Assembly: GCF_029360645.1 (NCBI RefSeq)
Contig: NZ_JARDUA010000001.1
Span: 248,001-312,000, forward strand
Length of the DNA: 64,000 nucleotides
Source: Pontibacter litorisediminis
GTDB taxonomy: Bacteria; Bacteroidota; Bacteroidia; Cytophagales; Hymenobacteraceae
Direction of reading: 5' to 3'
Positions 52,961-60,487 of this stretch are shown piece by piece (position 1 is the first letter of the stretch; the number at the start of each line of letters is the position of its first letter). The notes below the pieces were generated by a model. That model was not told where the DNA came from, did not search any database, and saw only the letters and a list, made by a program, of their open reading frames with translations. The position numbers were made by a program, and so were the translations under genes.

Positions 52961-54163
52961 TTATTGTTTCTCGCCCTGGGGCTCTTTTGCATTGGCTGGG
53001 TTTGTGCCCTGCAGGCTCAGGATGTAGCTGGATACCTCCAGGATCTGATCCTTCGTGAGCTTGCCCTGCCATGGCACCATGCCTTTGGCCGGCACACCGA
53101 ATTTGATCGTCTTGAAGATGTCGTTTACATCACCGCCATGCAGCCAGTACTCGTCCGTTAAGTTCGGGCCTACAGTACCCTGGCCTTCTGCGCCGTGGCA
53201 GGCCGCGCAGTTGGTGCTGAAGACAGACTTGCCAGACTCCAATGCTGCAGCGTCGGTCAGAGCCTCATAATTGGTTACAGCATTCGGGTCGTCCGCGTTT
53301 TTGGCGGCGAACAAGGCTGCCTGCTGCATCTCCACTTCGTACTCTTCTGCCTGAAGCGAACCTGTTCTGAACACGTGGAAGTGTAGCATATACCCTACCG
53401 CAAACACAATGGTCACGTAGAAGAGCGCTTTCCACCAAGGCGGCAGGTCATTGTCGTACTCCTGAATGCCGTCGAAATCGTGGGTCGAATGGATCTTGTC
53501 CTTCGCCTCTCCTGCCAATACCGTCGTATCACCTCTCAGCAGGAAGAGCACTCGGCCGGCAAAGGAGCTGCGGAAGTCCTCATCGTAAATAGAGTCTCCA
53601 AGCATCGGGACAAACAGTCGGAACATCAGCACCAGTACCAGTATGGTCAGGAGGATAATGGCGGCCGCCAGCCCAAATGTGAACAGCAGCACCGGAGGCA
53701 GGTCAGTAAAGGCAACATCCTGTGCAGCAGCGGGTGGCGTAGCGGTAGCGTCAGTAGCCTCTGCTACCGGTGCTGCCTCAGCCTCCGCTGGTTTGCTACT
53801 CTCCTCCTTGATGAAGGCAATTACGTTCTTAATGTCATCCTCAGAAAGGGAGCTGCCGAAGGCAGGCATGGGTATCTTGCTATACTTCTCGTATACTTCT
53901 ACCGCGTCCTTATCGCCAGCCTGCACCAGTTCCTGAGAGTTCTGGACGAATTTCACCAGCCATTCATCCCCGCGGCGCTCATGCACATTCTTCAGGGCCG
54001 GGCCCACCACATCGGCGTCCAGGCTGTGGCAAGCGACGCAGTTGCCTTCAAAAATAGCCTTTCCTGCAACCGGGTCCTGCGCCAGAGCGGCAGAAGTGCC
54101 CATTAAGAGCAGGCCTGCGCCTAGGGCCAAGCCGCGTTTTCCTATAAGTTTTATCATGTTCAT
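52961..54163 (-). CDS. ccoP: cbb3 oxidase diheme subunit CcoP with an N-terminal cytochrome domain
   Basis: 400 residues. The start is fixed by a 4-base ATGA overlap with ccoQ (ATG at 54161-54163). Signal peptide or anchor (residues 1-29), then a class I cytochrome c domain with CVACH at residues 42-46 and IPMPAF as likely methionine ligand region, an Ala/Pro-rich linker, two membrane helices (LLFTFGLAAAIILLTILVLVLM and WWKALFYVTIVFAVGYMLHF), and a second cytochrome domain with CAACH at 319-323. Classical CcoP has both hemes after the helices; here one heme domain precedes them. It passes electrons to CcoO and CcoN. Confidence 0.92.
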   Translation of the reverse strand: MNMIKLIGKRGLALGAGLLLMGTSAALAQDPVAGKAIFEGNCVACHSLDADVVGPALKNVHERRGDEWLVKFVQNSQELVQAGDKDAVEVYEKYSKIPMPAFGSSLSEDDIKNVIAFIKEESSKPAEAEAAPVAEATDATATPPAAAQDVAFTDLPPVLLFTFGLAAAIILLTILVLVLMFRLFVPMLGDSIYDEDFRSSFAGRVLFLLRGDTTVLAGEAKDKIHSTHDFDGIQEYDNDLPPWWKALFYVTIVFAVGYMLHFHVFRTGSLQAEEYEVEMQQAALFAAKNADDPNAVTNYEALTDAAALESGKSVFSTNCAACHGAEGQGTVGPNLTDEYWLHGGDVNDIFKTIKFGVPAKGMVPWQGKLTKDQILEVSSYILSLQGTNPANAKEPQGEKQ

Positions 54164-54360
54164 CGTCTTGCTGCTTCTTGTGTGGTGGTGGTGTCTTGTG
54201 CTTCGTCTTCGCATGCAACCCTGCTCATGGCCTGCACATAGCCTTTGTCCATGAGGAACACATAAACCAGCAGGCCCAGGAAAAACAGAAAGAAGATGCT
54301 GAACGAGATTAGCGGGTATATTTCGATGCCGTCTATGGCTTGCAAAACATTCTTATACAT
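54160..54360 (-). CDS. ccoQ: CcoQ-type small subunit
   Basis: 66 residues, start ATG at 54358-54360. One membrane helix (YPLISFSIFFLFFLGLLVYVFL, about residues 15-36) followed by a short charged tail with MDKGYVQAM, the form of the CcoQ/FixQ subunit of cbb3 oxidases. The stop overlaps the ccoP start (ATGA), indicating translational coupling. Confidence 0.88.
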   Translation of the reverse strand: MYKNVLQAIDGIEIYPLISFSIFFLFFLGLLVYVFLMDKGYVQAMSRVACEDEAQDTTTTQEAARR

Positions 54361-54390
54361 TGTCTTAACTTTTATGACGCTTCAACCTAA

Positions 54391-54448
54391 TGACAAGGGA
54401 CAAAAGACTTCCGGTCTTGAAATACTTTCTGCCTTTTACCCTTTGTCA
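54391..54448 (-). other. Nested inverted repeats between ccoNO and ccoQ
   Basis: An imperfect 16-base inverted repeat (54391-54406 against 54433-54448, about 13 matches) encloses a smaller perfect hairpin AAGAC-TTCCG-GTCTT (54404-54418). It lies in the 109-base gap between ccoNO and ccoQ on one transcript and could be an attenuator or processing site; no T-tract is clear. Confidence 0.35.
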
Positions 54449-54469
54449 CTCAGTTCTTTGTCAGGTTAA

Positions 54470-56656
54470 TTATTCTTCTGTTTTTACTTTGATGTCCGTG
54501 CCCAGGCGCTGCAGGTACGCGATCAGGGCCACAATCTCAGCCTCTGGCTTCACTTCGATGCCTTCTTTGGCCAATTGCGCGCTGATCTGGTTGGCTTGCG
54601 TCATCAGCTCCTCGTTTGCGTTGGCGATATACGCGTCCTCATAAGGTACCCCTAGCTTCTTCAGTGTCTTCAGCTTGTCCTGTGTTGTGCTCAGGTCGAT
54701 GTCCTGCTCAAACAGCCATGGGTAAGCCGGCATGATAGAGCCTGGCGACATAGAGGTTGGGTCCATCATGTGGTGGTAGTGCCAGGAGTTAGGGTACTTG
54801 CCTCCTACTCGGTGAAGGTCCGGACCGGTACGCTTAGAGCCCCACAGGAAGTTGTGGTCATACACAAACTCACCAGCCTTGGAGTACTCGCCGTAACGCT
54901 CCGTCTCAGATCTGAACGGACGCACCATTTGCGTGTGGCAGTTAACGCAACCCTCTTTGATGTACAGGTCACGGCCCTGCAGCTCCAGCGAAGTATAAGG
55001 CTTCACGCTGGCGATGGTCGGCACGTTAGACTTGATCACGAAGGCAGGAATAAACTCGACCAAACCACCTATCAATATTGCTATGGTAGCCCAAATCGCC
55101 ATTTGCATTGGGCGCTTCTCGATCCAGGAGTGCCAGTGGCCGGCGTTCATGCTTTGCGTAGGTACAACCACAGGAGCTTCAGTTCTTTCGTTTGCCACCA
55201 GGCTGCCAGACTTAGCAGTTTTATAGAGGTTGTACACCATCAGGAACACACCGCTCAGGTACAGCACACCACCAATACCACGCAGGTAGTACATTGGCAC
55301 GATCTGGAGAACTGTTTCCAGGAAGTTAGAGTACTGCAGCGTACCCTCTGCTGTGAACTGTTTCCACATCAGACCTTGTGTAAAGCCGGCCCAGTACATG
55401 GGGATGGCGTAGAACAGGATGCCCAGGGTGCCCAACCAGAAGTGGGCGTTGGCCATCTTCTTAGAGAACAGCTCTGTTTTGTAAAGGCGTGGGAACAGCC
55501 AGTACAGCATGGCAAATGTCAGGAAGCCGTTCCAGCCAAGGGCGCCAACGTGTACGTGTGCTACGATCCAGTCGGTAAAGTGGGCTATAGCGTTCACGTT
55601 CTTCAGCGACAGCATCGGGCCTTCGAACGTAGCCATACCGTAGGCGGTTATCGCTACCACCATGAACTTCAGGATCGGGTTCTCGCGAACTTTATCCCAG
55701 GCACCGCGCAGTGTCAGCAGGCCGTTGATCATACCACCCCAGCTCGGAGCAATTAGCATTACGGAGAACACTACGCCCAGCGACTGAGCCCAATCGGGTA
55801 GTGAAGTATAAAGCAAGTGGTGCGGACCAGCCCAGATGTAGATGAAGATCAGCGACCAGAAGTGGATAATAGACAGACGGTAAGAGTAAACCGGGCGGTT
55901 GGCCGCCTTCGGCAGGAAGTAGTACATCAGGCCCAGGAACGGCGTTGTCAGGAAGAATGCCACCGCGTTGTGGCCATACCACCACTGCACCAGCGCATCC
56001 TGCACCCCGGCATAACCAGAGTAGCTCTTAAAGAAGTTAACCGGCATCTCGTAGGAGTTCACGATGTGCAGCACCGCTACTGTCAGGAAGGTGGCAATGT
56101 AGAACCAGATGGCCACGTACATGTGCTTTTCGCGGCGCTTGGCAATGGTACCAAACATGTTCCAGCCGAATACCACCCAAACCAGGGTGATGGCAATATC
56201 GATTGGCCACTCCAGTTCGGCATACTCTTTAGAGGTCGTTATACCCAGAGGAAGGGTGATAACCGCAGAGACAATGATCAGCTGCCAGCCCCAGAAGTTC
56301 AGCTTGCTAAGCAGGTCTGAGTACATACGGGCTTTGCAGAGGCGCTGAAGTGAGTAGTACACACCCATAAAGATGGCGTTACCCACAAAGGCGAAAATAA
56401 CGGCATTGGTGTGCAGCGGCCTCACGCGGCCAAATGTAGTATACTGGTTGCCCATGTTCACGTCCGGGTTAGCCAACTGGAAGGCGATGATCACGCCTAT
56501 CAGCATACCGGCAATACCCCAGAACACGGTGGCTATACCAAAATCCCGAACGATCTTATTGTCATAAAAGAACGTGTCGGTCAGCCCCCGGTCCGTACCT
56601 TTCGGCACAACCCGGTCGGGCGCATTTTCCAAGACTTCAGCTACATTAGTCGACAT
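54470..56656 (-). CDS. ccoNO: Fused CcoN-CcoO subunit of cbb3 cytochrome c oxidase
   Basis: 728 residues, start ATG at 56654-56656. Residues 1 to about 480 are CcoN, the catalytic subunit: 12 helices with heme-binding histidines in VRPLHTNAVIF, GHNAVAFFLTTPFLGLMYYFLP and FTDWIVAHVHVGALGWNG. After a linker and the helix WATIAILIGGLVEFIPAFVI, residues of about 530-728 are the monoheme CcoO with CVNCH at about 570-574 and PGSIMPAYPWL. It reduces O2 to water with high affinity and pumps protons. The fusion is characteristic of Bacteroidota. It is 109 bases before ccoQ. Confidence 0.95.
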   Translation of the reverse strand: MSTNVAEVLENAPDRVVPKGTDRGLTDTFFYDNKIVRDFGIATVFWGIAGMLIGVIIAFQLANPDVNMGNQYTTFGRVRPLHTNAVIFAFVGNAIFMGVYYSLQRLCKARMYSDLLSKLNFWGWQLIIVSAVITLPLGITTSKEYAELEWPIDIAITLVWVVFGWNMFGTIAKRREKHMYVAIWFYIATFLTVAVLHIVNSYEMPVNFFKSYSGYAGVQDALVQWWYGHNAVAFFLTTPFLGLMYYFLPKAANRPVYSYRLSIIHFWSLIFIYIWAGPHHLLYTSLPDWAQSLGVVFSVMLIAPSWGGMINGLLTLRGAWDKVRENPILKFMVVAITAYGMATFEGPMLSLKNVNAIAHFTDWIVAHVHVGALGWNGFLTFAMLYWLFPRLYKTELFSKKMANAHFWLGTLGILFYAIPMYWAGFTQGLMWKQFTAEGTLQYSNFLETVLQIVPMYYLRGIGGVLYLSGVFLMVYNLYKTAKSGSLVANERTEAPVVVPTQSMNAGHWHSWIEKRPMQMAIWATIAILIGGLVEFIPAFVIKSNVPTIASVKPYTSLELQGRDLYIKEGCVNCHTQMVRPFRSETERYGEYSKAGEFVYDHNFLWGSKRTGPDLHRVGGKYPNSWHYHHMMDPTSMSPGSIMPAYPWLFEQDIDLSTTQDKLKTLKKLGVPYEDAYIANANEELMTQANQISAQLAKEGIEVKPEAEIVALIAYLQRLGTDIKVKTEE

Positions 56657-56747
56657 GTGCGGTGTCCTCCATTTAAGTTTAAGTGTGTTGTTATTTAGTG
56701 TTGTTCTCTACTGGCTACAAATGTCAGCATAGCAATGCCGGTAAAAG

Positions 56748-56759
56748 ATGACAGAAGTC
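56748..56759. promoter_or_regulatory. FNR-like palindrome upstream of ccoNO
   Basis: TGACAGAAGTCA (TGAC-N4-GTCA), preceded by AAAAGA, lies 92-103 bases before the ccoNO start and 34 bases after the ccoS stop. Context and half-sites are the same as at the ccoG palindrome. Confidence 0.55.
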
Positions 56760-56793
56760 ACTCCTGAAGGTGATTGATATCAGCCGGCCTGGT

Positions 56794-56976
56794 TTAGGAT
56801 GCTTCTTTCTTAGCTGCAGCCTTCGCCTTAGGGGCTGTTTCGTTATCGAAGAGCATGCGCACGGCAGGTGTATAGTCGTCGTCGTACTGGCCGGAGCGCA
56901 CTGCCCAAAGGAACGCCCCCAGAAAACAGGCTGCCACCGTTACGCTGATGGCGATCATTAAAAAGATGATGTACAT
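56794..56976 (-). CDS. ccoS: cbb3-type cytochrome oxidase assembly protein CcoS
   Basis: 60 residues, start ATG at 56974-56976. One membrane helix (residues 3-27) followed by the family motif FLWAVRSGQYDD and a short Ala/Lys-rich tail. CcoS is required for cofactor insertion in CcoN. It is 74 bases after ccoI, with a hairpin in between. Confidence 0.9.
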   Translation of the reverse strand: MYIIFLMIAISVTVAACFLGAFLWAVRSGQYDDDYTPAVRMLFDNETAPKAKAAAKKEAS

Positions 56977-57009
56977 ATGGAGAAGAGTTAGGGGTTGAGG
57001 GATATATGT

Positions 57010-57035
57010 GGCAAGTTTTTGATGAGAAACTTGCC
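57010..57035. other. 9-bp hairpin between ccoI and ccoS
   Basis: Perfect inverted repeat GGCAAGTTT / AAACTTGCC around an 8-base loop, located 15 bases after the ccoI stop. No T-tract follows, so it could be an RNA-stability element or a weak terminator. Confidence 0.45.
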
Positions 57036-57050
57036 ATTACTCCTTGATCA

Positions 57051-59453
57051 TTATAAACCTGCTCGCTTGGCGGCAATCTTCACGGATAAGGTGGCGAAGA
57101 TGATCACGCTTAGAGAGCTGATGGGCATCAGGATGGCTGACACCAAGGGTGAGAAAAGCCCCTGCACGGCCAGCGTTAAACCGATCACGTTGTAGACTAG
57201 CGACACGGCAAAAGTGGCCAGGATGATTTTCATGGTTTTTCTGGAGAAGCCCAGGAAGCTGCTCAGCTTGTCAAATGCCGCTGCATCCAGAATCGCATCG
57301 CAGGATGGGGAGAAATTAGTGATACTGTTGCTCAGGGCTATCCCCGCATCGCTCTGCTTCAGGGCCCCGGCGTCGTTCAGGCCGTCGCCAATCATCAGCA
57401 CCTGGTGGTACTCGTTCTTAAGCTTCTGAATAAACTCCAGTTTTTGCACCGGGCTCTGGTTAAAGCTTAGTTCTGCCTCATTGCCGAGCAGTTCTTTCAG
57501 GCGTGCCTCCTCGTGGTTGTTATCTCCTGACAGTACGGCGATCTTTTTATCTTTCAGATCATGCAGAATCTCTTTCAGGCCCTGGCGGTACACGTTGTAA
57601 AACGTGTAGTAACCCTGCAGCACGCCATCCACCGACACATACACCGTCGTTTTAAGTGTATCTTTCATTGCATCGGCTTTTACTCCTATGTATGAAGCAG
57701 ATCCGACTCTAATTATACTTCCGTTCACCTCAGCGATCAGACCTTTGCCGGCAAACTCCTGAAAGTGCTCCACAGCAACGGTCTCTCCATTCAGGCTATG
57801 GAAAATCCGCTGGCTCAGGGGGTGCGTAGAGTGGCTCAGCACTGATTTTATACTTTGTTCCTGGGCTGGCGTGAGGGCCTTGCCGGTGTAGCTGATTTCG
57901 GCTGCGCTGGGCTCTGTGAGCGTACCTGTTTTATCAAACACCACGGTGTCGATGTGGGCAAGCGTTTCCACCACAGCCGTGTTCTTCAGGTAAAACTTGT
58001 TGCGCCCGAACACGCGCAGCGTATGCCCGTGCACGAACGGCGTTGACAGCGATAAGGCGCATGGGCAGGCGATGATCAGCACGGATGTAAAGGCCTTCAT
58101 GGCCATGTCCGTATCGCGGGGCACCCAGTAGATGAGGGAGCTGGCGGCAACCAGCAGCGTTACAATGATAAACCATTTGCCGGCCACGTTGGCGTAGGTG
58201 TTCACGCTTTGCTTTTCTTCTTTGGAGAACACACTATCGTTCCAGAGCTGGGTGAGGTAGCCTTGCGATACCTCTTTCACCACCTCCAGTTCGATGCTCT
58301 CCCCTACCTGGCGGCCACCGGCATAAATCACCTCGCCCATCACCTTTTCTACCGGCTCCGACTCGCCACTCACGAAGCTGTAGTCGATCATGGCCTGGCC
58401 ACGAAGCAGGATGGCATCGGCAGGTATAAGCTCCTGATTGCGAATACGGATACGGTCGCTTACCTTAAGGTTTCGTACAGCCACTGCCTCTTCGCCGCTC
58501 TCCTTGAGCACCGTCACCGAAACGGGGAAATAAGAAGTATAATCCCTGTCGAAGGAAAGGGTATCGTATGTTTTCTGCTGAAAGTATTTACCGATCAGCA
58601 TGAAGAACACCAGACCGGTGAAGGAGTCGAAATAGCCTGGGCCGGTGCCGGTAACTACCTGGTAAATACTCACGAAGAAAAGGGCGAGCAGACCGGTGGC
58701 AATGGGCAGGTCGATGTTTACCATGCGCTGCTTTATACCCTCCCAGGCCGAGGTGAAGAAGCCACGGGCGCTGTAAACGAACACCGGGATGGACAGCAGA
58801 AGACTCAGGTAGCCAAAGAACGACCCAAAGGTGCGCTGCAGCCCCTCGGTAATGGCCAGGTAGTCCGGGAAGGCAAGCAGCATCACGTTACCGAAGCAAA
58901 AACCGGCTATGCCCAGTTTGTAGATAATGGTGCGGTTGGGCTTGCTGGTTTTCTTGCCGTCTGTGTCGGCCAGGGTGATCTCGGGCTCGTAACCAATGCG
59001 CGCCAACAGGGTTACCACCTCGCGCAAGGTGGTTTTCTGATGGAAATACGTCAGTGACACCTCCTTGCGCAGGAAGTTCACGGTGGATTCAGAGATGCCA
59101 GGATTAAGCTTGAACAGGTTCTCCAGTAACCAGATACAGGAACTGCAGTGCATCTGCGGCACATAGAACGTGATTTTACAAATGTTGTCGCTCTTAAAGC
59201 TGATCAGTTGGGCTTCTACACCCGCATCATCCAGGTAGGCGAAGCGGGAGTCTGCTCCCAGCTTCTTAAGCGTGTTTCCCGGCTTATCTTCCAGGTTATA
59301 GTAATTGCAGAGGTTATTCTCCTCTAAAAGCTCATAAACAGTTTTGCAACCATCGCAGCAGAACGCTTTGTCGTGCGCTACAATAGGTTCTTCATTGCAG
59401 GAGTCCCCACAATGGTAGCATGTCTGAATATTGGTTTGGAGTGCGGCTTCCAT
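57051..59453 (-). CDS. ccoI: Copper-transporting P-type ATPase CcoI (FixI)
   Basis: 800 residues, start ATG at 59451-59453. The N-terminal about 50 residues hold a cysteine-rich domain (CYHCGDSCNE, AFCCDGCKTVYELL), then an HMA domain with MHCSSC near residue 100, eight membrane helices with the metal-binding CPC in ACPCALS (463-465), the phosphorylation motif DKTGTLTEP around residue 505 and MIGDGLNDAGALKQSD. It exports copper for insertion in CcoN, by family knowledge. It is first in the cbb3 locus. Two FNR-like sites lie 57-90 bases upstream. Confidence 0.94.
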   Translation of the reverse strand: MEAALQTNIQTCYHCGDSCNEEPIVAHDKAFCCDGCKTVYELLEENNLCNYYNLEDKPGNTLKKLGADSRFAYLDDAGVEAQLISFKSDNICKITFYVPQMHCSSCIWLLENLFKLNPGISESTVNFLRKEVSLTYFHQKTTLREVVTLLARIGYEPEITLADTDGKKTSKPNRTIIYKLGIAGFCFGNVMLLAFPDYLAITEGLQRTFGSFFGYLSLLLSIPVFVYSARGFFTSAWEGIKQRMVNIDLPIATGLLALFFVSIYQVVTGTGPGYFDSFTGLVFFMLIGKYFQQKTYDTLSFDRDYTSYFPVSVTVLKESGEEAVAVRNLKVSDRIRIRNQELIPADAILLRGQAMIDYSFVSGESEPVEKVMGEVIYAGGRQVGESIELEVVKEVSQGYLTQLWNDSVFSKEEKQSVNTYANVAGKWFIIVTLLVAASSLIYWVPRDTDMAMKAFTSVLIIACPCALSLSTPFVHGHTLRVFGRNKFYLKNTAVVETLAHIDTVVFDKTGTLTEPSAAEISYTGKALTPAQEQSIKSVLSHSTHPLSQRIFHSLNGETVAVEHFQEFAGKGLIAEVNGSIIRVGSASYIGVKADAMKDTLKTTVYVSVDGVLQGYYTFYNVYRQGLKEILHDLKDKKIAVLSGDNNHEEARLKELLGNEAELSFNQSPVQKLEFIQKLKNEYHQVLMIGDGLNDAGALKQSDAGIALSNSITNFSPSCDAILDAAAFDKLSSFLGFSRKTMKIILATFAVSLVYNVIGLTLAVQGLFSPLVSAILMPISSLSVIIFATLSVKIAAKRAGL

Positions 59454-59509
59454 CTCAATTTTCCTTTAAATGTTTAGGCAAAGGTAGATGGCGGCAAAGC
59501 CCTAAAGGA

Positions 59510-59543
59510 TGACGAGTATCAGTTTTGATGTTGATACTTGTCA
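59510..59543. promoter_or_regulatory. Pair of FNR-like sites upstream of ccoI
   Basis: TGACGAGTATCA (59510-59521) and TGATACTTGTCA (59532-59543) are each TGAY-N4-RTCA. They are also reverse complements of each other with one mismatch, forming a larger 12+10+12 dyad 57-90 bases before the ccoI start. Confidence 0.6.
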
Positions 59544-59826
59544 GTGCCCATGCCCCCTGAAAGCCGGACATTTGCTAGTGTCAAGTTCACAGTGGCGGCC
59601 TACCCAGGTGCTGCCCCGAACATTGAGAGAAGATTTGTGCTTTGCAGTAGTTTAAGGTGAGATAAAGCTGCTTTAGCCAGGGTTGTAGTGGAAAGGAACG
59701 AGGAATGCACTGTTGCTGTAGAACCACCACCCCGCGCAACTCTGGCGCAAAGCCACTTGAGATGATAGTTTAGTGTTTAGTTAAGTATACATGGTGTTGG
59801 CGTGCCGTATTGCACATACGGACGCA

Positions 59827-59857
59827 AAAAGGCCAGCTGTTTTGCAGCTGGCCTTTT
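59827..59857 (-). terminator. Terminator downstream of the cupredoxin gene
   Basis: Perfect 13-base stem AAAAGGCCAGCTG / CAGCTGGCCTTTT with a 5-base loop, followed by T-runs in the minus direction. It ends the cupredoxin transcript. Confidence 0.88.
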
Positions 59858-59899
59858 ACGTTATGTTAAAATCACTTCGCGCGATAAGCAGCTTTGCTG

Positions 59900-60439
59900 T
59901 TACTGTACAACAAGCACACCGTTCATTTTTTCCCAGTGGCCTGGGTACGTGCACACGAAATCGTAGAGGCCGGGCTCTTTGGGGGCCGTAAACTCCACTT
60001 CCACCGTTTGCCCGGGCAAGGCCATGGGCGAGGCTGCAATAACGGCTTCGCTCTGGGGCACATAGTTTCCTGACGGGCCTAGGCTCGCGCCAGCCAGCGC
60101 CACCTGCTTATACTTGCCGGGCGCGGTAAACACCACGTTGTGCACCATCGGCATGTCTACGCCTTCGTTCACGAATTTAAGCCTCACCAATGCTCCTGCA
60201 TCGGCGTGGAGCGTGTCCTGGGCGTAGCGTATCTCGTCTAAGGTGTTTCCCAGTGCGTGCAGCTCGAGTTCCTGCACCTCCTGCTTCGTGGTGTCCCTCT
60301 TTTCCACGAGCGGCGCGCTGGCGGCCGTGGCTGTGTCCTTCAAATTCCTAGTTGCTTCAGGGTCCCCTTCTGCGTCTGGGGTGTTGCAACTCCAAAACAC
60401 CAGCATGAAGGGCAGCATGCATATAAATAGCTTGTTCAT
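59900..60439 (-). CDS. Cupredoxin (plastocyanin/azurin-like) lipoprotein
   Basis: 179 residues from ATG at 60437-60439 (MNKLFICMLPFMLVFWSC). The lipobox FWSC gives a lipidated Cys18. After a Thr/Ala-rich linker the beta-sandwich begins near VQELELHALGNTLDEIRY. The type 1 copper site is visible: the first His in VHNVVFTAPGKY and Cys, His and Met in the FVCTYPGHWEKMNGVLVV strand. It is azurin-like and could carry electrons to the cbb3 oxidase or another periplasmic acceptor; the location 450 bases upstream of ccoI supports this but is not proof. An upstream TTG is less likely than the ATG. Confidence 0.9.
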   Translation of the reverse strand: MNKLFICMLPFMLVFWSCNTPDAEGDPEATRNLKDTATAASAPLVEKRDTTKQEVQELELHALGNTLDEIRYAQDTLHADAGALVRLKFVNEGVDMPMVHNVVFTAPGKYKQVALAGASLGPSGNYVPQSEAVIAASPMALPGQTVEVEFTAPKEPGLYDFVCTYPGHWEKMNGVLVVQ

Positions 60440-60487
60440 GGGGTTGTGCTTGTACAAAGGGTGCAGCTCAAGGCTGCACCGGCTTTG

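Larger units (their letters stand above)
59454..59899. other. Long intergenic region upstream of ccoI
   Basis: About 446 bases without a convincing gene, between ccoI and the cupredoxin gene. It holds the paired FNR-like sites, one AAGTATA copy at 59783 and a terminator at 59827-59857. The stretch 59544-59760 shows nothing I can name. Confidence 0.5.

Noticed and set aside
59791-59991. Small plus-strand open frame near the cupredoxin gene
   Set aside because: It crosses a strong terminator and the antisense of the cupredoxin gene and has no features of a real protein.
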